From Ascidia mentula (lineage: Eukaryota > Chordata > Ascidiacea > Phlebobranchia > Ascidiidae), in assembly GCA_947561715.1 (NCBI GenBank), contig OX387203.1, positions 8,742,001 to 8,806,000 on the forward strand: a stretch of 64,000 nucleotides of DNA, given 5' to 3'. Each line of letters opens with the position of its first letter. Position 1 is the stretch's first letter. A program made the translations under genes and the position numbers. Under the pieces are notes generated by a model that saw only the letters and a program-made list of their open reading frames with translations, did no database searches and was not told the origin of the DNA. Positions 12,301-23,708 of the stretch are shown here, piece after piece.

Positions 12301-15300
12301 GGTGGACGGTAAAGTAGAAAGATAGACCTTCCACACGATGCATCAACCGACCCTATGGGGTCTCTACTTTTCACGCTACGACCCATCGAATATGTGGTGC
12401 CAAAAGTACACATGGTCGGTTTCGGCCTTTTTGCGTGTATACGAGCGAATCAGCTGGGGGTCTTTGATGGGCTCCCAACTCAAAAGTAAAGGCTGCTGCA
12501 AGCTGAAATTTGGTACGCTTTGTCACAAAGGACATGTCTTTCGATCGCTCCAAATTTCGATTCGATAAGTAGTTTGCTTGTGACGTCACAATGTTTCGTA
12601 AATCGTCCTTGTTCTAAACGACACTAGGTGTCGCACAAACACAGTAGGTACTTGAATTTTGGTGGACGGTAAAGTAGAAAGATAGACCTTCCACACGATG
12701 CATCAACCGACCCTATGGGGTCTCTACTTTTCACGCTACGACCCATCGAATATGTGGTGCCAAAAGTACACATGGTCGGTTTCGGCCTTTTTGCGTGTAT
12801 ACGAGCGAATCAGCTGGGGGTCTTTGATGGGCTCCCAACTCAAAAGTAAAGGCTGCTGCAAGCTGAAATTTGGTACGCTTTGTCACAAAGGACATGTCTT
12901 TCGATCGCTCCAAATTTCGATTCGATAAGTAGTTTGCTTGTGACGTCACAATGTTTCGTAAATCGTCCTTGTTCTAAACGACACTAGGTGTCGCACAAAC
13001 ACAGTAGGTACTTGAATTTTGGTGGACGGTAAAGTAGAAAGATAGACCTTCCACACGATGCATCAACCGACCCTATGGGGTCTCTACTTTTCACGCTACG
13101 ACCCATCGAATATGTGGTGCCAAAAGTACACATGGTCGGTTTCGGCCTTTTTGCGTGTATACGAGCGAATCAGCTGGGGGTCTTTGATGGGCTCCCAACT
13201 CAAAAGTAAAGGCTGCTGCAAGCTGAAATTTGGTACGCTTTGTCACAAAGGACATGTCTTTCGATCGCTCCAAATTTCGATTCGATAAGTAGTTTGCTTG
13301 TGACGTCACAATGTTTCGTAAATCGTCCTTGTTCTAAACGACACTAGGTGTCGCACAAACACAGTAGGTACTTGAATTTTGGTGGACGGTAAAGTAGAAA
13401 GATAGACCTTCCACACGATGCATCAACCGACCCTATGGGGTCTCTACTTTTCACGCTACGACCCATCGAATATGTGGTGCCAAAAGTACACATGGTCGGT
13501 TTCGGCCTTTTTGCGTGTATACGAGCGAATCAGCTGGGGGTCTTTGATGGGCTCCCAACTCAAAAGTAAAGGCTGCTGCAAGCTGAAATTTGGTACGCTT
13601 TGTCACAAAGGACATGTCTTTCGATCGCTCCAAATTTCGATTCGATAAGTAGTTTGCTTGTGACGTCACAATGTTTCGTAAATCGTCCTTGTTCTAAACG
13701 ACACTAGGTGTCGCACAAACACAGTAGGTACTTGAATTTTGGTGGACGGTAAAGTAGAAAGATAGACCTTCCACACGATGCATCAACCGACCCTATGGGG
13801 TCTCTACTTTTCACGCTACGACCCATCGAATATGTGGTGCCAAAAGTACACATGGTCGGTTTCGGCCTTTTTGCGTGTATACGAGCGAATCAGCTGGGGG
13901 TCTTTGATGGGCTCCCAACTCAAAAGTAAAGGCTGCTGCAAGCTGAAATTTGGTACGCTTTGTCACAAAGGACATGTCTTTCGATCGCTCCAAATTTCGA
14001 TTCGATAAGTAGTTTGCTTGTGACGTCACAATGTTTCGTAAATCGTCCTTGTTCTAAACGACACTAGGTGTCGCACAAACACAGTAGGTACTTGAATTTT
14101 GGTGGACGGTAAAGTAGAAAGATAGACCTTCCACACGATGCATCAACCGACCCTATGGGGTCTCTACTTTTCACGCTACGACCCATCGAATATGTGGTGC
14201 CAAAAGTACACATGGTCGGTTTCGGCCTTTTTGCGTGTATACGAGCGAATCAGCTGGGGGTCTTTGATGGGCTCCCAACTCAAAAGTAAAGGCTGCTGCA
14301 AGCTGAAATTTGGTACGCTTTGTCACAAAGGACATGTCTTTCGATCGCTCCAAATTTCGATTCGATAAGTAGTTTGCTTGTGACGTCACAATGTTTCGTA
14401 AATCGTCCTTGTTCTAAACGACACTAGGTGTCGCACAAACACAGTAGGTACTTGAATTTTGGTGGACGGTAAAGTAGAAAGATAGACCTTCCACACGATG
14501 CATCAACCGACCCTATGGGGTCTCTACTTTTCACGCTACGACCCATCGAATATGTGGTGCCAAAAGTACACATGGTCGGTTTCGGCCTTTTTGCGTGTAT
14601 ACGAGCGAATCAGCTGGGGGTCTTTGATGGGCTCCCAACTCAAAAGTAAAGGCTGCTGCAAGCTGAAATTTGGTACGCTTTGTCACAAAGGACATGTCTT
14701 TCGATCGCTCCAAATTTCGATTCGATAAGTAGTTTGCTTGTGACGTCACAATGTTTCGTAAATCGTCCTTGTTCTAAACGACACTAGGTGTCGCACAAAC
14801 ACAGTAGGTACTTGAATTTTGGTGGACGGTAAAGTAGAAAGATAGACCTTCCACACGATGCATCAACCGACCCTATGGGGTCTCTACTTTTCACGCTACG
14901 ACCCATCGAATATGTGGTGCCAAAAGTACACATGGTCGGTTTCGGCCTTTTTGCGTGTATACGAGCGAATCAGCTGGGGGTCTTTGATGGGCTCCCAACT
15001 CAAAAGTAAAGGCTGCTGCAAGCTGAAATTTGGTACGCTTTGTCACAAAGGACATGTCTTTCGATCGCTCCAAATTTCGATTCGATAAGTAGTTTGCTTG
15101 TGACGTCACAATGTTTCGTAAATCGTCCTTGTTCTAAACGACACTAGGTGTCGCACAAACACAGTAGGTACTTGAATTTTGGTGGACGGTAAAGTAGAAA
15201 GATAGACCTTCCACACGATGCATCAACCGACCCTATGGGGTCTCTACTTTTCACGCTACGACCCATCGAATATGTGGTGCCAAAAGTACACATGGTCGGT

Positions 15301-15516
15301 TTCGGCCTTTTTGCGTGTATACGAGCGAATCAGCTGGGGGTCTTTGATGGGCTCCCAACTCAAAAGTAAAGGCTGCTGCAAGCTGAAATTTGGTACGCTT
15401 TGTCACAAAGGACATGTCTTTCGATCGCTCCAAATTTCGATTCGATAAGTAGTTTGCTTGTGACGTCACAATGTTTCGTAAATCGTCCTTGTTCTAAACG
15501 ACACTAGGTGTCGCAC
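9383..15516 (-). repeat. Right 360-bp satellite array (about 17 units, inverted)
   Basis: Seventeen units, each the reverse complement of the left-array unit. The innermost unit differs from the rest by at least two substitutions (near 9438 and 9491); the later units look identical to one another and to the left array. Both ends of this array fall in the same ACTAGGTGTCG motif (9383-9393 and about 15503-15513), which suggests that unit boundaries are defined by that inverted repeat. Such uniformity over two arrays implies very recent amplification, gene conversion, or assembly from a consensus. Confidence 0.97.
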
Positions 15517-16060
15517 CATCGAAATATATCTTTAAACTTATCTTTGGTGTAAAGTATAGGATTAGACCTTTCTGATGATGCCACAATGGACACTATTGGA
15601 CCAGTGGTTTTTGCTCTATGAGCCTGACAATTTGTCGTGGTAAAAATAGTACATGTTGTTTGTTGTGTTTTTTCGTAATAACCACGGTCTACTTTGGCGT
15701 GTTTGCTTAGGAAGGCATTTAACAAATCAGTAATAGTCACACAACGCAAGCAGTTTACTTGTGAGAGTTTTGAATTTTCGTCAAACAACATTTTTGTTTT
15801 GTGGGTGTTGTACCTTACGGAGTATGCTATTGCAGTTCGTTGACGGGCGTAGCGCGTATAGAGAGGAAAATTTCGAAGTGTTGTAAATTTCGTTACGTCA
15901 TAGGTGATGACGTCATTTTTGGCATGGTAACTCGTAAGGTGTCATTTAACATTCGTGTGAAGTTTCAGGTTTGTAGTGCTAGGGATAGCTGAGATATTAG
16001 GTGTGGTGCTAAAAGTACACCAGACCCGACCACCAGACCCCAATTTAAAATTTTAGAATA
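15517..16060 (-). repeat. Diverged outer remnants of the 360-bp repeat
   Basis: Beyond the sharp end of the array the sequence still aligns loosely with the unit in the same orientation. An AAAGTA...TAGACCTT segment recurs at about 15550. A version of the GTGGTGCCAAAAGTACACATGG segment recurs near 15634 and again at about 16003. A segment like AAGTAGTTTGCTTGTGACG recurs near 15746, and TGACGTCAT-type palindromes recur near 15900. I read this as one to two old, decayed units. No gene is seen before 16122. Confidence 0.6.
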
Positions 16061-16121
16061 AGATCATTTAACATCACTAACACACATATTTTGACAGGTT
16101 TCCTCAATACAGATTTAAATC

Positions 16122-17294
16122 ATGAGTATTTTGGCATCTCTTAAACCTCTGGGAAGATTAATCCACTTTGGTCCTGTAATTGCTCTCTTCATTGTGTTTA
16201 CCTGCTACACTGTATCAATAGTGGACAGTATGATATGGTTGTGGCCACCAAGAAACTCGATGATCGGAAAGCTGAATGTTTTGCTTCTAACATTTTGGCT
16301 GACGCTAATTTTAGGCAATTTTTTGCGGGCAGTTTTGAAAGGTCCCGGGTACGTTCCAAGGGAATGGGTGCCTGAAAATGACGAGGACAAACAGTATTTG
16401 CAGTTTTGTCAAATATGTCAGGGATACAAACCACCAAGGGCTCATCATTGCAGAGTATGTAAAAGGTGTGTTTTGAAAATGGATCATCACTGCCCTTGGA
16501 TTAACAACTGCTGTGGACATTTTAATCACACAAACTTCATCATGTTTGTGTTCTTTGCTCCTGTGGGCTGTTTTCATGCCTTTCTTGTGTATGCTGCTAC
16601 TGTGTGGAACCAGCTCTTTCATAGGCAAGAATATTTAAAAACTGCCTACAATCCTGTTGTTTTTACCCTTAATTCATTCATTGTGAACCTGTTTGCCACC
16701 GGGTTGGCATTGGGCACAACCTGTGCTGTGGGATTTTTGTTTTACCACCAAGTAAAGTCAGTCAAGCGGAACTGTACAGGGGTAGAGCAATGGATTGTTG
16801 AAAAAGCCGAAGACCGACGTGATGCGATGGATGAACCCGAGTTTGTTTACCCTTATGATTTAGGACTTAAAGGGAACTGTATGGAAGTTATTAACATGTC
16901 ATGTGCTCCAAAAGGTGATGGCTATACTTGGCCAGTCGTCGATGGCTGCAACCAATTTACATTGACTGTGGAACAATTGCAACAGAAATTGTGGAAACGC
17001 GAGCGAATGGTGAAGTACAAAGTTGTAAAGAACTATTCTGGGATGTGGTTTCCATGTACACAAGGCCTGTGCACTTGTATTAAAATTCCCTGCACAGATG
17101 AGCCAAGAATTCCCCTCCAAGAAGGTGATGAAGTCATAGTTACCAGGGGTAGTAAATACTGGTTATATGGGGACAAGGTCATGAACAAAATAGAAACAAA
17201 GCCTGGACATAGAGTGAGGGGTTGGTTTCCACGGCGATGTGCAGTTTCAGTTGAAAGGGTAGAGAAATCCCAAAACAAGGAAAAAATGTCCTGA
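16122..17294 (+). CDS. zdhhc6: DHHC-type palmitoyltransferase, ZDHHC6-like
   Basis: Integral-membrane protein S-acyltransferase of 390 residues in one uninterrupted exon. Members of this family attach palmitate to cysteines of substrate proteins; ZDHHC6 of other animals acts in the ER. Visible features: hydrophobic segments at about 17-35 and 51-66, a cysteine-rich domain at about 96-146 with zinc-binding Cys/His residues, the catalytic DHHC at 121-124 followed by PWINNCCGH, and two more hydrophobic segments at about 150-170 and 185-210. The C-terminal third is SH3-like and ends in a GWFPRRC block. The DHHC core combined with an SH3-like tail identifies the ZDHHC6 subfamily, which is about 410 residues in vertebrates. 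The C-terminus (NKEKMS) does not show the vertebrate lysine-rich ER signal clearly. A pyrimidine-rich AG at about 16109-16111 could be an acceptor for a 5' leader. Lack of introns could mean ancient intron loss. Confidence 0.95.
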   Translation: MSILASLKPLGRLIHFGPVIALFIVFTCYTVSIVDSMIWLWPPRNSMIGKLNVLLLTFWLTLILGNFLRAVLKGPGYVPREWVPENDEDKQYLQFCQICQGYKPPRAHHCRVCKRCVLKMDHHCPWINNCCGHFNHTNFIMFVFFAPVGCFHAFLVYAATVWNQLFHRQEYLKTAYNPVVFTLNSFIVNLFATGLALGTTCAVGFLFYHQVKSVKRNCTGVEQWIVEKAEDRRDAMDEPEFVYPYDLGLKGNCMEVINMSCAPKGDGYTWPVVDGCNQFTLTVEQLQQKLWKRERMVKYKVVKNYSGMWFPCTQGLCTCIKIPCTDEPRIPLQEGDEVIVTRGSKYWLYGDKVMNKIETKPGHRVRGWFPRRCAVSVERVEKSQNKEKMS

Positions 17295-17640
17295 GTGTCG
17301 TTGTAAATTATGTTGTGGGTGTGACCCATGTCTTATGCAGAATGGTTGAGTATCATCTGCTCACTGTGCTAGAAGTAAAATTGTTTTGCTGATCAATCGA
17401 ATTCATTGCTTTTTGGTATAAACACTTCTATGCACATTAAACAGTACTTTTGTTTCTGAAGTAACACACTAACTTCAAATGATATATTTCTTTCTATTCC
17501 AAATTTTTGTTTGGCAATGTAATTATACAACCTTGTACTTACATGTGTTAATTTATATGCAGTTTACTGTTTATCACAGAATGTGTGCATTTTTATGAAT
17601 ATTGAAAAAGATAAAGACTTTAATATGTAGTGCTCTTCTG
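17295..17640 (+). other. 3' flank / probable 3' UTR of the ZDHHC6-like gene
   Basis: AT-rich, with no coding potential. An ATTAAA at about 17437 and AATATTGAAAAAGATAAAG-type sequence near 17600 are possible polyadenylation contexts. No perfect AATAAA was located. Confidence 0.4.
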
Positions 17641-17668
17641 GCATAAAATATATGTGCTGTATTTATTC

Positions 17669-17704
17669 GACGTTTCGTCTGCCACAATGCGAGACTTCAT
17701 CAGG
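17669..17704 (-). other. Hammerhead-ribozyme-like motif in a dispersed repeat
   Basis: On the minus strand the order is CTGATGA (complement of 17697-17703), a 4-bp stem GTCT/AGAC (17692-17695 with 17677-17680) enclosing an 11-nt loop, then GAAA (17673-17676) and CGTCG. This is the catalytic-core order of hammerhead ribozymes (CUGANGA, stem II, GAAA). Hammerheads of this kind are known to ride in animal repeats and Penelope-like retroelements. One extra A precedes stem II, and I could not identify a convincing stem III with a cleavage triplet, so activity is doubtful. A related, weaker copy lies at 57203-57242, and both share a flanking CTTCTGGCA block. Confidence 0.38.
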
Positions 17705-18288
17705 TATTGATAAAGACTTTATTGCAATGATGGTGATCAACTGATTTTTAAATGCCATGTACATGTAAAAAGAACAAAAGCTTTGAATCTACCACTTTTT
17801 CCTCATAAATCACCACCAGAACAGTTCTTTTCCTAGAAAAAAGACACAGCTGTTTTGAATGATTTGGCACACAAAAACGAGAACTAGCAATTTTAACTGG
17901 ATGTATAAAGTTGTTTGCTCTTGTATTGGTTGTTTGAATTTCGTTGTTGCTTCTTATTAATCCAACACAACATGGTTTCAATGTTTACTAGCTCAGCACC
18001 ATAGAGACTTTTTGTAGATCCGTAATCTCAATGTATTTAGGGAAGTTTTGCAAGAATTTGTTGCAAATCGAGTTTTTATACTGAATTTTCAAATTTTGCA
18101 AACAAACATAAAATGATTTTTATTTGCTAAATAGTGCAAACTTTTTCTAAGATGCTGTCAAAAGTAATTGCGGCAAATATAAAAGTGGGGAAAATCCTTA
18201 GAAACAGAAATACGTCCAATTTGACTGCTATGACCGGTCATCTATGTCATAATGTCTATTTTGAATCTGCAAGTACCTTATAATGTTA
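17705..18288. other. Intergenic, nothing recognised
   Basis: AT-rich sequence. The longest frame (17748-17981, minus strand) shows no domain and is treated as chance. Confidence 0.4.
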
Positions 18289-18725
18289 AATAGTTCTCTG
18301 GCTCCATCACGCTGATGTTATTGTAAATAGTCCTCTAGCTCCACCACACGGATATGACTTAAAATAGTCCTCTAGCTCCACCTCACGGATGTGACTTAAA
18401 ATAGTCCTCTAGCTCCACCTCACGGATGTGATTTAAATTAGTCCTCTTTCTTCACAACATAGACGTTGTTTAAAATAATTCTAAACCTTATGTACAGGGG
18501 ATCATTTCCAGAGGTTCAATTAACTTAAGGGATCCATGCAAGTCATTAACTGTTGACATTATCAACATTAAATAGTGTGTTATGTAAAAATATTATGTTG
18601 CACTATACGTTTATGAAAGGAGAGTGTATAATTATAGAGGATTATTTTCAAAAACATTCATGGGGTGGAGCTACAGAACTATTTTAAACAACATCCGCGT
18701 GACGGAGCTAGACGACCGTTTTAGA
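18289..18725. repeat. 37-bp tandem repeats with an inverted terminal copy
   Basis: About five copies of a 37-bp unit (core TAGTCCTCTAGCTCCACC, then CGGATGTGACTTAA) start at 18289, 18326, 18363, 18400 and about 18436. A reverse-complement copy sits at about 18660-18725 (GGAGCTACAGAACTATTTTA and a second GGAGCTAGACGACC). Tandem subterminal repeats with an inverted partner are typical of non-autonomous DNA transposons. No coding capacity. Confidence 0.7.
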
Positions 18726-19202
18726 AATATAGTAAACCCTTGCAGTAGGCAAATATTGTATAGTTCAACAGAATATTTCAGTGTAACGCAGTATTTAATG
18801 TTGTATTCTCTTGCTCCTTTCGCTACATTTTAACTAACTTCATAATGTTGAGACATGCCGTCCATTATATGTGTGTGACAAAATCAATCTATCCCTAAGT
18901 TATTTTCCACAGTAACAGTCCGACAAGACTTTCTTAAACACTGTACACTACATTGTACAAACATTAACAACTGCCACTTGCATGAGACGTTTTTGCAAAT
19001 TTGCGTAACCTACCATTACCTGTATGTGCAAAAAAGCCATAATAATTGACAGCAACAGACAGGTGTATATACTGTTTTGACCTGTAAGGTCTTACAGTGC
19101 AGCTGTTGACTGTGGCACCGTGCTGACTTTTGCACTAGCGGGTACACAGATTTCCACTTTGTAGTACCATTCGGTCAAAGTCGATGTGGTTGGGTGCCCT
19201 AA

Positions 19203-19340
19203 GCAGTAACGTTGATTTGATTATTTTGGCTAACATTACCTTTATGCATGTTTAAACACCTTTTCTGGAAAGGTGTTATGACCGTGTTATATGCAATTTA
19301 AATGTGTGTCAAAATAATCAAATCAAAGTTACTTCTCGAG
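19203..19340. repeat. Small MITE with about 30-bp inverted ends
   Basis: The left end (around 19203-19232, containing GTTGATTTGATTATTTTGGC) pairs with the right end (about 19309-19338, containing GTCAAAATAATCAAATCAAA). The core has a further short hairpin, ACACCTTT...AAAGGTGT. Just upstream (19090-19190) lies another copy of the CAGTGCAG...TTTCCACTTTGTAG repeat family. Confidence 0.65.
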
Positions 19341-19763
19341 CGGCAAAACTCAACCGTTTGTATCGCCTTCGATCTTGCATCACTTCAATATTTCTGTAGA
19401 CAAAACGTGTGTAGCTCAGTGCACAACCCCTAAACGAGCAACCTAGAAAGAACAATCTTATTTCAACAAAAAGTTAAATATATTATGCAGCTTGTTAGGT
19501 AATGAAAAAACTCTTTCCGTGACTTATCAATTGGCAACGAGAGCATGCTGGCAACAAACCACAGTCTTGTGAACTGGAACGTGAACTTCATTAAACGTGA
19601 AGTTAACTTCCTCAAACATATGACACATTTCACTTAAAAAAGAAACGTAGTCGAAAGTATGACTCACCACCTAGAAAGGTCTTAAATCAACACATGCGCA
19701 CTGAGCTGATCATTTGGTGGGAAACATTGACAAATCGTACGGAAAAATTAAGTATTAGTTATA

Positions 19764-22700
19764 ATGAATTTCAGAGTTGTTTGCGTTTGCATATGTTTAC
19801 TGGCGATTGTTCAAGGCGGGTCGGCATGGTACGTTTTTTGCCTCTTTGAATTCAACAAAAAATATTAAACCAATTTTCTCGGCAAATGGTTTTCAGATTT
19901 TCGGTTGAAATGATTTAAATAGCTAAGATGCAAAACCAAGCATTTATGCTGGTAGCCTGTTACAACAGTTTTGGTGAACATTTTCAACTACGTTAGAATT
20001 TAGATGTATTTATTGCTAATTTGTGAAACCAAAGTTATGCATTTGTTTGTATGCGTAAAAGCTGTCAGATCAAGAAGAAGTTGATTTGATGGTTATTATT
20101 TTTTTTGTGCCGACAGAATATTTTTGTTGCTGGTAATTATTTTGTAAAAATTTAAAGCTGATTGATGACACTGTTTGAAATAACACGTTCGGACATGATA
20201 ATTCTTGCCTAAGAAATTTGTGCATTTGATTCACGTTTTTTGCAGGTGGCGTCGAAGAAGACGCAGATGCGACAAATCGCCTTGCCAATGGACCTGGGCA
20301 AGCTGCTCACGGACTTGTGGAGGCGGAACCCAATCTCCCCGTGTAACAAGAGGAAAAGGACAGTGCGGTTCCTGCAACTTGCCGAGCGCGAGATCGTGCA
20401 ACAACCATTGTTGTCCAGGCATGTTCCTTTATAATGCAAAATAAAAATAGTTAATTGTTGTAAACTTAGTCGCGCACATTATCTGAAATTCTTGGTAGGC
20501 ACTTTTTTGTCTGATCGGTGCTTTTCATGACAAGGATTTCGATAACTGTCAATTCTGTGGTTTAACATACATGTGATTTTCCTTAAGTGTGAAACAAGAT
20601 AAAACTGCTGTTCTTTAACCTTGCCGTACGGTAACAAGAAATCACGTGACGCCTGGTTGCCACAGTACCGAGAGTGGTTACCGTTGTGTTCATGAATTAT
20701 TTCAGTCAACTGTGTATGGGGAACATGGAGAAGTTGGAACGAATGTTCTAAGAGCTGCTCAGACGGCACCCAATCACGGACTCGTGAGGTTAGCCGCAGA
20801 GAAAGTTGCGGAGGCAGTCGATGTTATGGAAGTTCAGTTTCAACGCAGAGATGCAACACCAAGTGCTGCCCGATAGACATTCATTGGGCGTCGTGGTCGA
20901 ATTGGGGAGAGTAGGTTGAGTTTAACGTTAGTTTTACCTTCAGGTTAATTTGTCATGGTCATAAGCAAACATATGAAAGCGTGGACAAAAATATCGATAG
21001 ACGATATTAAATTGTAAGCCGAAACTGACGCAGAAGTTTTGAAAACATACGTCACAGAACTGTCGTTTTCATAAGCTGGCGTAATTGAAACAACTCATGA
21101 ATGTTATATTTCTGGTATTTTTGTTCGCTTCTGGCGTGATATTTTTTCCTTACTGGCAAAGTCGTGTTTAGATGTAGCACGTCATGCGGAAATGGCGCGG
21201 AGTTTCGAACTCGAGAAATTCTGTCTGATAAATCGTGCAAAGGAGCTGGCTGTAGTGGGCAACTAAGCGAGGAACGTCTGTGCAACCCTGGGTGTTGTCC
21301 TGGTTAGTAAAAACACACTTTCCAGTAAATACACGATAAATACCTCAATTTCTTCAATACGACGTGTCAGTCCATGGTCTTACAACAACTCCATTGTACG
21401 AGCTTTCGCTTGCCTCTTATGAAAACAGTGCACCAGCAAGTACTATATATAACGATAAATGCTGCAAGTTAAACATGATTGGCAACGACAACAAGATTTA
21501 ACACAAGTTCCAACTTCAAAGTATTCCAGCTTTAACACAAGTCACACTTAACGTTAAAGGATATCTCCAAAGGCTAAATTGTTTTTGGTTTCAGTGAACT
21601 GCACTGTATCGGATTGGGAAAACTGGGGCGATTGTCCACAAACCTGCGGCGTTGCGATCAACAAAGTTAGGAACAGATCGGTGATCACTAGTAACACGTG
21701 TGGAGGGGAGGAATGCCCGACCCTACAGGAAGTCGAGAGTTGTGAAATGATTTGTTACAATGGAGCCACTGCGAATGCTACAGGTTGTTTATGTCAACCA
21801 GGGTGGAGCGGTCTATGTTGTGATCAAGGTACATATTTTCTGTAGTGAAACCGTATCTCCCTAGCTATTTCCTTCTGGTTAACAACAGTGACATACAACG
21901 TCACTGTTTGTTTTTCCAGACGTTGACGAATGCACGCAACACGGAAATAGTTCATGCCCCTTGAATTTAGTCTGCGTCAACACAGAAGGAAGTTACCGAT
22001 GCGATTGCGACCCAGGCTACCAGAAAAACAGCGACATGGGATGTGAAAGTACGTCATCAGGAAATTGCTGGAACATAGCAGTTAGTAATAACATGTCTAA
22101 AGGAAATTAGAACAGTGCGTATTCCAAAAATCCAAAAATCCATTCCATAATATTTTGCATTACTAATTTGAACATTTCGCCCATAACACCCATTCAATGT
22201 TGCCTGTTTCAGATATTAATGAATGCGATGATCAGAGTGACACATGCCACCAAAACGCTCAGTGTTTCGACACTGATGGAAGCTTCTACTGTTTGTGTGA
22301 TGAAGGGTACTCTGGAAACGGTACTCATTGCTCGGGTAATGAACACGCATCCCATGTCCCATATCTTTACATTGACAAACATTTAAACATACAAAATTAA
22401 ATTCTACACATATCAGGCATTAGGTTACATGGATAAATTCTTTCAGTTGCGCTACGTTGATTATTAACCAAAACTAACTTTTGTAGAAATAAACGAGTGC
22501 GAAGCGGGCACTGATACTTGCCCAGACAACAGTGAATGCGTCAACATTGAAGGAAGCTATACTTGTCCTTGTCTTCCTGGCTTCGTGTCCCAAGACGGAC
22601 AATGCTCTGGTTTGAATTAATACGAAACTTTTTTTACATTTGTCCTTCGCGCCAATCAACAATAAGCATAGGCACCAATTGCAATATAGCTGTGTTGGTA

Positions 22701-23708
22701 ATAGATAATTGCGCTATGAAAACAAGAAACGTGTCTCAACGATATTCACCTACGTGTAAACCACTTCCACGTGTATATAACCCTTTTATCTGCACATGTC
22801 AATTATGCTAAACCTATAGGATTTATAAAGCCTTTTATTATGAACAATCTACAGATATCAACGAATGTGCCGACCAAACCGCAAATTGCCACGTCCGAGC
22901 AATATGTGAAAATAAAGTTGGGTCGTACGATTGTCGATGTGATGAAGGTTTCGAAGGGGACGGCAGGACCTGTGTTGGTGAGAAATAAACGGATATGTTT
23001 ATTTGTTTTTTTGTCATACACATTGATGACAAGTCTTTCTATGACCCAAATTTGTTACGTGGGTATAAAGAATCAATAAGTTTCCAAATTAAAAGAGAAG
23101 TTTAGTTTAAAAGCTTTTATGAAAATTTCTAAATTTTTGATAGGAATTGTGCTGAATTTGGCGAAGATGCGTGTCCGGATAACGCTGTGTGCGCTGATTT
23201 GCCTGAAGGATTTCGGTATGGTGTAATTACGGAATCCTTCAGGCAAATCAGCGCACACGGCGTTATCTGTTGCTTGTGATGTAAAGTTAGTTAGCCTACC
23301 ATATATGAGATTCAATGCTGCACGATTCCTAATGATTCTTGGCGAAAATTATGTGAAGATATCAACGAATGTGATGACGATCCGTGTACAGTAGACCACA
23401 TGGAATGCACAAACACGGTTGGTAGTTACGTGTGTGCTTGTCCTGATCACATGGAATTGGAAAGTGGAAGCTGCATCGGTAAGAAACTGTTTGAAAGTTC
23501 GATTTTCTGTGAATGCTTGTTGGCATTGTGATTGCCCAAAGTACGTCAACAGACTTTGTACAGTTTTGAAATATGTGCTTGGTAAACTTCTCTGCAACGT
23601 AAACAACAGAACTTAACATTATTTCGATTCGACTGAAAACAAGCTCAGTGTTTCCTTGTGAGTAAACTCACGAATTTCTTTCCAGAACTTCCGCCTGACT
23701 TACTTTAG
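19764..23708 (+). CDS. TSR/cbEGF paralogue A, secreted
   Basis: Eleven exons: 19764-19828, 20246-20418, 20706-20910, 21172-21302, 21595-21828, 21920-22048, 22213-22335, 22487-22609, 22855-22977, 23359-23478 and 23686-23708. They sum to 1449 nt (482 codons plus stop) with one open frame. Domains in order: a cleavable signal peptide ending near GGSAW, a six-arginine run, three TSRs (W-x-x-W and CSxSCGxG-type motifs), a TSR fused to a Cys-rich EGF-like segment, then five one-exon cbEGFs starting D-[IV]-[ND]-E-C. The last exon encodes only ELPPDLL and a stop. Its partner exon in gene D continues into a transmembrane helix, so A is predicted to be soluble. Intron 2 uses a GC donor (20419) where B, C and D have GT. 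The third exon differs from B-D, so A is the most divergent copy. Role inferred only as extracellular adhesion or matrix. Confidence 0.82.
23148..23267. repeat. Relic EGF exon with inverted copy of itself (gene A intron)
   Basis: After an acceptor-like TAG the sequence can be read NCAEFG...ACPDNAVCADLPEGF, the first half of an EGF domain, but its phase does not fit the neighbouring phase-1 exons. The stretch 23178-23213 is repeated in inverted orientation at 23231-23267 with very few differences, giving a hairpin with stems of about 36 bp and an 18-nt loop. Gene B has the same structure at 28075-28165. I treat the exon as dead. Confidence 0.7.

Noticed and set aside
169-15469. Repeated 72- and 76-codon frames in the 360-bp units, on both strands
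   Set aside because: They recur identically because the DNA is tandem, overlap each other on opposite strands, and show no domain or codon bias.
1-15516. CRISPR-like reading of the regular repeats
   Set aside because: The 360-bp units are contiguous with no variable spacers, and the surrounding genes are clearly eukaryotic.
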